Positions 41,773 to 48,348 of a stretch of DNA of 49,872 bases are shown here, piece by piece (the stretch's first letter is position 1; each line of letters opens with the position of its first letter). The notes beneath the pieces were generated by a model. It was given only the letters and a program-made list of their open reading frames with translations, did no database searches and was not told the DNA's origin. The position numbers and the translations under genes are program-made. The stretch lies in NCBI GenBank assembly GCA_046735355.1, contig JBKPTC010000027.1, positions 1 to 49,872 on the forward strand. Direction: 5' to 3'. Source of the DNA: DATAEU01 sp046735355 (lineage in GTDB: Bacteria; Actinomycetota; UBA4738; HRBIN12).

Positions 41773-42527
41773 GCGCACGCAGCCCCGCCGACGACCGCGA
41801 GACGCGGGAACGGACCGCTGAACTCTTCTCCCGGCTGCCCGACGACGCGGCCGCCCGCGAGGAGCTCGTCCGGCTGTACCAGCCGCTCGCGGAGTATCTC
41901 GCCCGCAAGTTCGCCGGCCGCGGCGAGGCGGTCGAGGACCTGATTCAGGTCGCGAGCATCGGGCTGCTGAACGCGATCGACCGGTTCGACGTCAGCCGCG
42001 AGGTGCAGTTCCCGACGTACGCAGCGGTCACGATCGTCGGCGAGCTCAAGCGTCATTTCCGCGACAAGGGCTGGTCGGTCCGCGTGCCGCGCCGGCTGCA
42101 GGAGATCGGCCTTCGAGTGAACCGCGTCCTCGGCGAGCTGTGGCAGGAGCTCGGGCGCTCGCCCACCGTCTCCGAGATCGCGAGGAAGCTGGAGCTCCCC
42201 GAAGAGCAGATCCTCGAGGCGATGGAGGCGATGCAGGCGTACTCCACCACGTCCCTCGACGCGCCGATCGGCGAGGACGGCCTCACCCACGGCGACATGC
42301 TGCCGCAGGAGGACGACTCCCTCGAGCTGCTCGAGGCGTGGGCCAGCGTGGGTCCGATGGTCCGCGAGCTGCCGCAGCGCGAGCGGCGCATCCTGTATCT
42401 GCGCTTCTTCAAGGGCCTCACACAGACCGAGATCGCCGAGCAGCTCGGCATCTCGCAGATGCACGTCTCGCGACTCCTGTCGCAGACGCTCGCGCAGCTC
42501 CGCGGCGCCATCAAAGAGCCGTCCTGA
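41769..42527 (+). CDS. sigB: SigB/SigF-type RNA polymerase sigma factor
   Basis: 252 aa. Region 2: YLARKFAGRGEAVEDLIQVA, then SIGLLNAIDRFDVSREVQFPT and YAAVTIVGELKRHFRDKGW. Region 3: RVPRRLQEIGLRVNRVLGEL and GRSPTVSEIARKLELPEEQI. Region 4 helix-turn-helix: LPQRERRILYLRFFKGLTQ and TEIAEQLGISQMHVSRLL. This is the SigB/F/G (type III) architecture; the start is GTG 41769. It is the natural reader of the GTTT-N16-GGGTA promoters across the window. The bidirectional terminator at 42605-42631 follows. Confidence 0.93.
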   Translation: MSARSPADDRETRERTAELFSRLPDDAAAREELVRLYQPLAEYLARKFAGRGEAVEDLIQVASIGLLNAIDRFDVSREVQFPTYAAVTIVGELKRHFRDKGWSVRVPRRLQEIGLRVNRVLGELWQELGRSPTVSEIARKLELPEEQILEAMEAMQAYSTTSLDAPIGEDGLTHGDMLPQEDDSLELLEAWASVGPMVRELPQRERRILYLRFFKGLTQTEIAEQLGISQMHVSRLLSQTLAQLRGAIKEPS

Positions 42528-42604
42528 CGCCGCGTCGACGATAGGCCCTACCGAGGACGGCGCGTCGCAACGGCGCCGTCGCGACGACGACCCGGAGCAT
42601 GGAA

Positions 42605-42631
42605 AAGGCCGGCGGCTGAGCCGCCGGCCTT
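42605..42631. terminator. Bidirectional hairpin terminator after the sigma factor
   Basis: 12-bp perfect stem (42605-42616 with 42620-42631), loop TGA, with AAAA before and TTCT after. It lies between the sigma factor stop and the convergent 60-aa gene, so it can end both transcripts. Confidence 0.75.
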
Positions 42632-42681
42632 CTCGGTGAAACGGGCAGTCGGTTGTGCGGGCAGGTTCGTTCGGCGCTGCC

Positions 42682-42864
42682 TCAGCCGAAGATGCTGACG
42701 CCGCCGGGTCCGATAAGCAGACCGACGATGATCAGCACGATGCCGGCGAGAACGGCGCCGCGGACGAGCGAGACGATTCCGGCGATGACCAGAATCACGG
42801 CGAGGATCCACAGAAGCGTGGCGGCCCCGCCGCTCAACCCAGAAGCCGCGAGCATCGCGAGCAT
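42682..42864 (-). CDS. Small hydrophobic membrane protein (60 aa)
   Basis: Almost entirely hydrophobic: MLAMLAASGLSGGAATLLW and ILAVILVIAGIVSLVRGAVL and AGIVLIIVGLLIGPGGVSI, two helices joined by a short basic turn. Short proteins of this type (GPGGVSIFG ending) occur in actinobacterial stress islands. ATG 42864 has GGGAGG upstream. It follows the 53-aa gene by 53 bases and is probably co-transcribed. Role unknown. Confidence 0.7.
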   Translation of the reverse strand: MLAMLAASGLSGGAATLLWILAVILVIAGIVSLVRGAVLAGIVLIIVGLLIGPGGVSIFG

Positions 42865-42917
42865 CTCTTTCCTCCCTTCGAGTGGTGATCGTTATCGTTC
42901 GTTGCAGATGTGAGGTG

Positions 42918-43079
42918 TTACGACGTGAACTGCGGGATCAGGTACCACGCGATGAACGCGAGGATCGCAAGCACGATGATCACGATCGCTGCGTACTTGA
43001 TCGCCGCGTAACCCACGAGCCCGTTGCCTTCCGGCTCCCTAGCGACGGGCGCGTCGTGGTAGTGCTCGTGGTCGCTCAT
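42918..43079 (-). CDS. Small single-helix membrane protein (53 aa)
   Basis: ATG 43079 with AAAGGAGGTG upstream, TAA at 42918-42920. A His-rich N-terminus (MSDHEHYHDAPVAREPEG) is followed by one hydrophobic helix (AAIVIIVLAILAFIAWYLI). It has an exact SigB-type promoter and is therefore likely expressed in stress. No family recognised. Confidence 0.65.
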   Translation of the reverse strand: MSDHEHYHDAPVAREPEGNGLVGYAAIKYAAIVIIVLAILAFIAWYLIPQFTS

Positions 43080-43104
43080 TCGGCACCTCCTTTCGTCCGC
43101 GATG

Positions 43105-43130
43105 GTTCCCGCGCAAGCTCGGCGCTAAAC
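43105..43130 (-). promoter_or_regulatory. SigB-type promoter of the two small membrane genes
   Basis: On the minus strand, GTTT (43127-43130), 16 bases, GGGAAC (43105-43110). Confidence 0.72.
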
Positions 43131-43182
43131 GCGGACGTTCGGCCGACGCGTTGCGACGGAAGGGCGTCCGCCGGGCGTGCCG

Positions 43183-43395
43183 TCAATGCCGCCGTCCCCT
43201 CTCGTCGTCCGCGTCGCGGTCGTACGACGTCGCGTCGCGCTCGATCGACGGCTCCTCGCGCGTCTCGCGCTGCGATTCGGCCGCGCGCTTGGAGGCGGTC
43301 ACGTCTGAACCGCAGTTCGGGCAGACAGTCTCGTCGGTCGCGAGCGGCGTTCCGCACGCGGGACACAGATCGGGGCGGGCCTGCGCGGTCGCTAT
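43183..43395 (-). CDS. Zinc-ribbon protein without an ordinary start codon
   Basis: The frame encodes LCPACGTPLATDETVCPNCGS (split here as a CxxC...CxxC ribbon) followed by a charged, arginine/aspartate-rich tail ending DDERGRRH. No ATG, GTG or TTG is placed correctly. ATA (43393-43395), overlapping the CBS gene stop and 8 bases after GGGAG, or an upstream CTG, are possible starts; a small sequence error is the other explanation. It is translated, if at all, by coupling to the CBS gene. Confidence 0.45.
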   Translation of the reverse strand: MATAQARPDLCPACGTPLATDETVCPNCGSDVTASKRAAESQRETREEPSIERDATSYDRDADDERGRRH

Positions 43396-43889
43396 GCCGA
43401 CTGCTCCCAGTTGCCCTGGACCCGCTCGGGCGTGCCGCGCTTGGGTCCGCCCTCGACGTCCGTCGTGGACGGCGATTCTGACACCTCTTCGAGAACGTCG
43501 CCGACGGCGCGCTTGGACGCGTCGGCGAGCGCGACGTCGCCGAGCGACACGATGCCGACGATGCGGTCGTCCTTCATGACCGGCAGACGGCGGATCTGGT
43601 GCTGGGCCATCAGGTCGCGCGCGTCGGAGATGTTCATGTCGGGCGTCGCGGAGACGACCGACTTCGTGGCGATGTCGCCGAGGCGGACCTGGCTCGGGTC
43701 CTCGCGGTCGGCGACGACGCGGACGACCAGGTCGCGGTCCGTGACGAGCCCGACGAGCGTGCCGTCGTCCTCGACGACCGGCACGACGCCGGTGTCGAAG
43801 TTCCGCATGAGGCCGGCGGCGTCGGCGGCCGTCATGTCGGGCTTGGCGGTCTTGAGCTCGGTGCTCATCGCGTGGCGGACGAGGATCAT
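43392..43889 (-). CDS. CBS-domain protein
   Basis: 165 aa with two CBS motifs: MSTELKTAKPDMTAADAAGL through GLVTDRDLVVRVV, and IATKSVVSATPDMNISDARD through IVGIVSLGDVALA. CBS pairs bind adenine nucleotides and sense energy state; alone, as here, they often act as stress regulators in actinobacteria. ATG 43889 has AGGAGG upstream. The C-terminal 40 residues are disordered. It has a SigB-type promoter divergent from that of osmC. Confidence 0.85.
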   Translation of the reverse strand: MILVRHAMSTELKTAKPDMTAADAAGLMRNFDTGVVPVVEDDGTLVGLVTDRDLVVRVVADREDPSQVRLGDIATKSVVSATPDMNISDARDLMAQHQIRRLPVMKDDRIVGIVSLGDVALADASKRAVGDVLEEVSESPSTTDVEGGPKRGTPERVQGNWEQSA

Positions 43890-43939
43890 GTCGACCTCCT
43901 GATGTGTCGCGTGTGATGCGGAGTGTTCTCGGGTTCGCG

Positions 43940-43964
43940 ATACCCGGGGCGCCGGCGCCGAAAC
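43940..43964 (-). promoter_or_regulatory. SigB-type promoter of the CBS gene
   Basis: On the minus strand, GTTT (43961-43964), 15 bases, GGGTAT (43940-43945). Confidence 0.72.
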
Positions 43965-43973
43965 CGGCCAGTC

Positions 43974-43999
43974 GTTTGCACCGCACGCGGCTCGGGTAG
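43974..43999 (+). promoter_or_regulatory. SigB-type promoter of the osmC-like gene
   Basis: GTTT (43974-43977), 16 bases, GGGTAG (43994-43999). The two divergent -35 elements here are 9 bases apart. Confidence 0.78.
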
Positions 44000-44031
44000 G
44001 CGAGGCGCCGTCCCCGAGAAGGAGCCCCGAC

Positions 44032-44520
44032 GTGATCGAACGCCGTGCGACCGTGGTGTGGGAAGGCGACCTCCAGAGCGGCTCCGGCCGCGTGACAACG
44101 CGGAACAGCGAGGTGCTCGTCTCGATGCCGATCACGTTCGCCTCACGCGTCGAGGACGCGCAGGGCCGGACGAGCCCCGAGGAGCTCCTGGCGGCCGCGC
44201 ACGCGGCGTGCTACGCGATGTCCCTCTCGAACGTGCTCGCGAAGGCGGGCACCCCTGCCGACCAGCTCGAGGTCGAGGCGACGTGCGGGCTGGACCGAAC
44301 CGACGCCGGCCTGCGCATCGCGACGATGCAGCTGTCGGTCGCGGTCAAGTACGACGGCGCCGACAGCGCGGCGCTCGGCGAGGCCGCCGCTCAGGCGCAG
44401 GAGCGCTGTCCGGTGTCGCGGGCGCTCAGCGGCAACGTCGACATGAGCGTCGACACACGCGTCCTCGAGGACGGTCCGGTTCCGGCGGACGCGCCGACGG
44501 ACCCGACGCGTACCGAATAG
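44032..44520 (+). CDS. OsmC/Ohr family peroxiredoxin
   Basis: 162 aa. Thiol-dependent hydroperoxide reductase. The two redox cysteines are visible in AAHAACYAMSLSNVLAK and AQAQERCPVSRAL, with TSPEELLAA before the first. It reads more like OsmC (osmotic/general stress) than Ohr. GTG 44032 follows AGAAGGAG. A textbook SigB-type promoter lies 32 bases upstream, which suits a general-stress peroxidase. Confidence 0.88.
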   Translation: MIERRATVVWEGDLQSGSGRVTTRNSEVLVSMPITFASRVEDAQGRTSPEELLAAAHAACYAMSLSNVLAKAGTPADQLEVEATCGLDRTDAGLRIATMQLSVAVKYDGADSAALGEAAAQAQERCPVSRALSGNVDMSVDTRVLEDGPVPADAPTDPTRTE

Positions 44521-44549
44521 CTCGCGTCGACGCACGCGCCCGGCGCGTC

Positions 44550-44575
44550 GTTTGTGCGGCAGAGCCGCCGGGAAC
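44550..44575 (+). promoter_or_regulatory. SigB-type promoter of the envelope-protein operon
   Basis: GTTT (44550-44553), 16 bases, GGGAAC (44570-44575), 51 bases before GTG 44627. Confidence 0.72.
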
Positions 44576-44626
44576 GACAAGGCATCGGAGCAACGCAAAC
44601 AGCCAAGAGAAACAGGAGGTGATCGC

Positions 44627-45295
44627 GTGGCCGATGCAGCGCGCTGGGAGCCGACGGTCGCCGGCGGCACGACCGGAACCGACCAGGTTCAGGACACCGC
44701 CCGCGAGAAGGCTGAGGAACTGAAGGACACCGTTCGTGAGTCGTCGACGCAATTGAGTTCGACGGCGCGCGACTGGGTGCAGCAAGAAGCCGATCAGCGG
44801 ACCACCGCGATCGGGTCGCAGGCGAGGACGATCGCCGACGCGATGCGCGAGACCTCTTCGAGGCTGAACGACGACGGCCAGTCGCAGGCCGCCCGGATGA
44901 CCGACATGGTCGCCGATCGCGTCGATCAGGCCGCGAGCTATCTCGAGCAGACGGACGGCGAGCGGCTGATGCGCGACGTGCAGGACATGGCGCGACGGAA
45001 TCCGTGGGCGTTCGCCGCGGGCGGCCTGCTCGTCGGGTTCGCCGCGTCGAGGTTCATGAAGGCGTCGCGCTCCAATGAGTACGACTCGACGTACACGACG
45101 ACTCGGTCGGCGTATCCGACGGAGGCCGGCTCGTATGGCGCCGCCGGCGCATACGGAACCACCCGCACGACCGGGACGACCGGTGTCGGCACGACCGGAA
45201 CCGGAACGAGCGGAACGCTTCCGAGCGCGCCGGGCACCACCGGCGAGTACGGCGGAACCGGTACGTACGGCGAGACCGGCGCGACGGGTTCGTAG
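44627..45295 (+). CDS. Membrane-linked helical protein with Gly/Thr-rich tail
   Basis: 222 aa. A long amphipathic helical part (residues 20-120: EKAEELKDTVRESSTQL, DWVQQEADQRTTA) precedes one hydrophobic helix (WAFAAGGLLVGFAASRFM), then a Gly/Thr/Tyr-rich tail with GTTGVGTTGTGTSGTLPSAP. GTG 44627 has AGGAGG upstream. First of three probably co-transcribed genes for envelope-associated proteins; the tail resembles that of the third gene. Confidence 0.72.
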   Translation: MADAARWEPTVAGGTTGTDQVQDTAREKAEELKDTVRESSTQLSSTARDWVQQEADQRTTAIGSQARTIADAMRETSSRLNDDGQSQAARMTDMVADRVDQAASYLEQTDGERLMRDVQDMARRNPWAFAAGGLLVGFAASRFMKASRSNEYDSTYTTTRSAYPTEAGSYGAAGAYGTTRTTGTTGVGTTGTGTSGTLPSAPGTTGEYGGTGTYGETGATGS

Positions 45296-45305
45296 GGAGG
45301 CTGCC

Positions 45306-45728
45306 ATGGCCCAATCGATGGGAGCCGAGGACCCGCGCCAGCAGTCGCTGGCCGACCTGATGAAGCAGCTCGCCGAGCAGACGAGCCGACTGGTGCGCGA
45401 CGAGGTCCGCCTCGCCCGCGCCGAGATGACCGAGAAGGCGCAGGCGTACGGCCGGGCCGGCGCGATGCTCGGGGCGGCCGCCGTCGTGGGGCTGCTCGCC
45501 GGGTTCGCGCTGACGATGTTCCTGATCTATCTGCTCCGGCTCGCGCTCCCGCTGTGGGCGTCGGCGCTCATCGTGACCGTCGTCTACGGAGTCATCGGGT
45601 TCGCGCTCTTCATGGCCGGCAAGAAGAAGCTCGACGAGGCACGGACGCCCGTGCCCGAGCAGACCGTCGAGAGCGTGAAGGAGGACGTGCAGTGGCTGAA
45701 AACCCAGACGCGATCCGACGCGAGATAG
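45306..45728 (+). CDS. Phage_holin_3_6-superfamily membrane protein
   Basis: 140 aa. N-terminal helix (LADLMKQLAEQTSRLVRDEV, RLARAEMTEKA) followed by two transmembrane helices (AMLGAAAVVGLLAGFALTMF and LWASALIVTVVYGVIGFALFM), then KKKLDEARTPVPEQTVESVK. This is the DUF1469/Phage_holin_3_6 pattern common beside DUF3618 genes; it is not a phage gene here. ATG 45306 has GGGAGG upstream, and the last 37 bases overlap the next gene. Confidence 0.83.
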   Translation: MAQSMGAEDPRQQSLADLMKQLAEQTSRLVRDEVRLARAEMTEKAQAYGRAGAMLGAAAVVGLLAGFALTMFLIYLLRLALPLWASALIVTVVYGVIGFALFMAGKKKLDEARTPVPEQTVESVKEDVQWLKTQTRSDAR

Positions 45729-46324
45729 AAGACACCCGCGAGGAGATGGCGGAGACGATCGACGCCCTCGAGTACAAGACCGACATCAAGGCGCGGGCCA
45801 AGGATCGAGTGACCGAGATGCGGGAGAGCGTCGCGGAGCGTGCCGACAGCGTGCTGTCGTCGCTTCGCGGAAGCGCCGAGCGCGTCACTGGCAGCATGCG
45901 AGGTGGCATGAACGACACGACGACGACGATGCAGCAGACGAGCGGTCAGGCGACCGATCGCGCGAGGTCCGGGGTGTACCAGGGCAAGCGCGTGGCCGAG
46001 GACAACCCGATGCTCCTGGCGGCCGGTGCCGTCGCGGCCGGGTTCCTCCTCGGGATGGCGCTTCCCGCCACCCGGATGGAGAACGAGAAGATCGGGCCCA
46101 AGGCCGACGAGGTGAAATCGCAGGCGATGCAGAAGGGGTCCGAGATGCTCGAGCGGGGCGCCGACAAGGCGCAGGAGACCGTCGAGCGGGCCGCCGATCA
46201 GGCGCAGTCCAAGATCGACGAGGCGCGCTCGAGCGAGGGCTCCACGTACGGCTCGGGGTCGAGCACCTCGACCGGTTCGACGGGAACGCTTCCGCCGACC
46301 GGCACGTACGGCAGCAACCTGTAG
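45692..46324 (+). CDS. DUF3618 family protein
   Basis: 210 aa. The N-terminal DUF3618 signature NPDAIRREIEDTREEMAETI then DALEYKTDIKARAKDRV is clear. It continues with amphipathic helices, one hydrophobic helix (LLAAGAVAAGFLLGMAL) and a Ser/Gly/Thr-rich tail (TGSTGTLPPTGTYG). GTG 45692 has AAGGAGG 8 bases upstream, inside the preceding gene. Probably an envelope-associated protein made with the two before it. A strong terminator follows. Confidence 0.85.
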   Translation: MAENPDAIRREIEDTREEMAETIDALEYKTDIKARAKDRVTEMRESVAERADSVLSSLRGSAERVTGSMRGGMNDTTTTMQQTSGQATDRARSGVYQGKRVAEDNPMLLAAGAVAAGFLLGMALPATRMENEKIGPKADEVKSQAMQKGSEMLERGADKAQETVERAADQAQSKIDEARSSEGSTYGSGSSTSTGSTGTLPPTGTYGSNL

Positions 46325-46344
46325 CTCACAGCGCCGAGCGAACG

Positions 46345-46374
46345 AGAAGGGTCGGGGCACGCCCCGGCCCTTCT
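46345..46374 (+). terminator. Hairpin terminator after the DUF3618 operon
   Basis: 13-bp stem (46345-46357 with 46362-46374, one G-T pair), followed by TTCC-type sequence, 20 bases after the stop. Confidence 0.72.
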
Positions 46375-46448
46375 TCCGTGTCGGCTTCCGGCGTTCTTCC
46401 GCGTCGGCTCCGGACGTCGGCGAAGGTCTACGACCCGTTCCCGCTCGA

Positions 46449-47210
46449 TCAGTCGACCATCGCGCGGATGCGCTCGGGGCGCTCGCCTCGGCGGGACCGC
46501 TCGAACGCGTACACCGCGTACGGCCGTCGAAGCACCGGGATCGCGACGTTCCGGACGTTCACGCCGCCGGGCGTCACACCCTTCTCCGAGCCATGGTGCG
46601 CATGGCCGTGCAACGCCAGGTCGACGCCGGTGCGATCGACGGCCTCGGCGAGCAGGAACGTCCCGAGGAACGGATAGATCTCGGGCGGCTCGCCCTCGAG
46701 CGTGTCGCGGATCGGCGAGTAGTGCATCAGGGCGATCTTCAGATCCACGTCGGAGATGTCGGCGAGGGCGCGCTCGAGGTTCTCGGCCATCGTGCGCGAG
46801 TGGTGGATGAACGCCTTCATCTGCGGCTCGCCGAAGTCGGTCCCCGACGAGCCGGCGAACCCGCCGCCGAACCCCTTGCCCCCGGCGATGCCGACGTCGG
46901 CCCCGTTGACGTCGATGACGCATCGCTCGCCCTCGAGGACCGTCACGCCCGCGCGCTCGATCAGCGCGCGAACCTCGTCCTGCCGGTTGGAGTGGTAGTC
47001 GTGGTTCCCGAGCACCGTGACCACCGGGACGGGCAGATCGCGGAGCTCGTCGGCGAGGACCTGCGCCTGCCCCGGGTCGCCGTACTTCGTGAGGTCGCCC
47101 GCCAGCAGCAGCACGTCGGCGTCGCGGTCGATGTGCTCGAGACACGGACGCAGCGATCCGGCGGAGTCCTCGCCGAAGTGGACGTCGCCCGTGGCGGCGA
47201 TCCGGATCAC
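46449..47210 (-). CDS. Metallophosphoesterase
   Basis: 253 aa calcineurin-like phosphoesterase. Metal-site motifs: AATGDVHFG, LLLAGDLTKYGD, VTVLGNHDYH, LMHYSPI and LHGHAHHGSEKG. Soluble, with no signal peptide. GTG 47210 overlaps the BON gene stop as GTGA, so it is the third cistron of the nucleotidyltransferase-BON-phosphoesterase operon. Substrate unknown; nucleotide or phosphodiester targets are typical. Confidence 0.87.
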   Translation of the reverse strand: MIRIAATGDVHFGEDSAGSLRPCLEHIDRDADVLLLAGDLTKYGDPGQAQVLADELRDLPVPVVTVLGNHDYHSNRQDEVRALIERAGVTVLEGERCVIDVNGADVGIAGGKGFGGGFAGSSGTDFGEPQMKAFIHHSRTMAENLERALADISDVDLKIALMHYSPIRDTLEGEPPEIYPFLGTFLLAEAVDRTGVDLALHGHAHHGSEKGVTPGGVNVRNVAIPVLRRPYAVYAFERSRRGERPERIRAMVD

Positions 47211-47470
47211 GCGGCCCCTTCGATGTGCTCGACCGTGGTCGGCGAGGTGGGCGCGGTCTCGAGGACCGTCGTCTGGTTGTCGACGACGAGCTCTGGATCG
47301 ACCTCGCGCACGACGAGCGGGACCGCCTCCCTCCGCGCCTGCGTGTGGATGTCCCCGGTGATGATCACGCGGCCGGCCACGACCTTGACCCGCAGTTCGG
47401 GCTCGCTGACGCGCTCGTCGCTCGCGAGCGCCTGGTGGATGTGCTCGGCGGTGTAGCCGTCGTCCATCAC
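47207..47470 (-). CDS. Small BON-domain protein
   Basis: 87 aa. A single BON-like domain (YTAEHIHQALASDERVSEPE, LRVKVVAGRVIITGDIHTQA, then PLVVREVDPELVVDNQTTV) without signal peptide or membrane helix, unlike the BON protein at 19573-20127. GTG 47470 overlaps the upstream stop (GTGA); ATG 47467 is possible. Coupled on both sides. Such soluble BON proteins may bind lipids or sense ligand. Confidence 0.75.
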   Translation of the reverse strand: MMDDGYTAEHIHQALASDERVSEPELRVKVVAGRVIITGDIHTQARREAVPLVVREVDPELVVDNQTTVLETAPTSPTTVEHIEGAA

Positions 47471-48201
47471 GCCGCCCTTCCGTCGTCGCTCGACCGCGCC
47501 GTCTCGCCCAGCTGCGGCTGCGGCGCGGCCTCGTAGCCACCGAGCATCATCAGCTCGGCGATCGGGGCGGCCGGCACGACGAGGTCGTTCGACTGCGCGT
47601 AGATCAGCAGGCTGAGGATCCGGCGCACGCCGTGCTGCTTGCCACGCCGGACGAGGTACTCCCAGTCCAGGCCGTCGGCGTGCGCGATGATACCGAGCGC
47701 GTCGTACCAGTACCGAGGCGTGTCCTCGTCGGCGGCGACGGCCTTCATGATCAACAGGTCCTCGGGCGGCGCGATCGGCAGGAGATGGCCTCGGAAGTCG
47801 CGCTCCTGCGCTCGCCGGAGCATCTCGTCGTCGAGCAACACGTCCTTCGAGGACCGGAAGATGACGTCGCAGAGCACGCCGCGCTTGAAGCCCTTGTACA
47901 GCCAGTGCGGAAACGCGATCTTCGTCTCGAACCCCTTCGCCTCGAGCGCCTCGAGCGCTCGGCGCGCGTCCTCGGGACGGACGAACAGGTCCACGTCGCG
48001 CGTGCCCCGGTCGCGGCCCATCACCGCCGAGGCGATGCCGCCGATGATGAGGAACGGGATCTCCGCGACGCGCATGGCCTCGATGGCCTCGTGCAGCGTC
48101 AGGTGGAAGTCCTCGTCCCCTCGGGGCTGGTGCTCCTCGTCGGGGATGAGCATCGAGGCGGTCTCGTCGGTCTGCATCTCAGGCGGCAGGTACGCGGTCA
48201 T
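47467..48201 (-). CDS. Nucleotidyltransferase-fold protein
   Basis: 244 aa. The segment IPFLIIGGIASAVMGRDRGTRDVDLFVRPED carries the GG...DxD-type motif of the nucleotidyltransferase (MNT/AbiEii-like) fold, shown here in parts: IIGGIASAVMGRDRGTRD and VDLFV. Later PPEDLLIMKAVAADEDTPRY fits this family's C-terminal part. No antitoxin partner is seen, and its neighbours are not toxin-like. Start ATG 48201 (GGGAG upstream); TTG 48252 is also possible. It heads a three-gene operon under a SigB-type promoter. Confidence 0.75.
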   Translation of the reverse strand: MTAYLPPEMQTDETASMLIPDEEHQPRGDEDFHLTLHEAIEAMRVAEIPFLIIGGIASAVMGRDRGTRDVDLFVRPEDARRALEALEAKGFETKIAFPHWLYKGFKRGVLCDVIFRSSKDVLLDDEMLRRAQERDFRGHLLPIAPPEDLLIMKAVAADEDTPRYWYDALGIIAHADGLDWEYLVRRGKQHGVRRILSLLIYAQSNDLVVPAAPIAELMMLGGYEAAPQPQLGETARSSDDGRAA

Positions 48202-48293
48202 CCGGGCGAACTCCCGCGGCGGGGAGGGGCCGGTACGCCCGGGAGCGATCAACGATCTCCACCGGCCCCATCACGCCGCCTTGCGCCACTGCC

Positions 48294-48319
48294 GTACCCG
48301 GCGCGATCGCCACACAAAC
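48294..48319 (-). promoter_or_regulatory. SigB-type promoter of the nucleotidyltransferase-BON-phosphoesterase operon
   Basis: On the minus strand, GTTT (48316-48319), 16 bases, GGGTAC (48294-48299), 92 bases before ATG 48201. Confidence 0.73.
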
Positions 48320-48348
48320 GACACGAACGCTCACGCGACACATCCGCG

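Noticed and set aside
45306..45728. Holin-like gene as a prophage remnant
   Set aside because: It is co-transcribed with DUF3618-type genes, as in many actinobacteria, and there are no other phage genes nearby.
47467..48201. Nucleotidyltransferase as an AbiE/MNT toxin of a toxin-antitoxin pair
   Set aside because: No antitoxin-like or HEPN gene is adjacent; the neighbours are a BON protein and a phosphoesterase.
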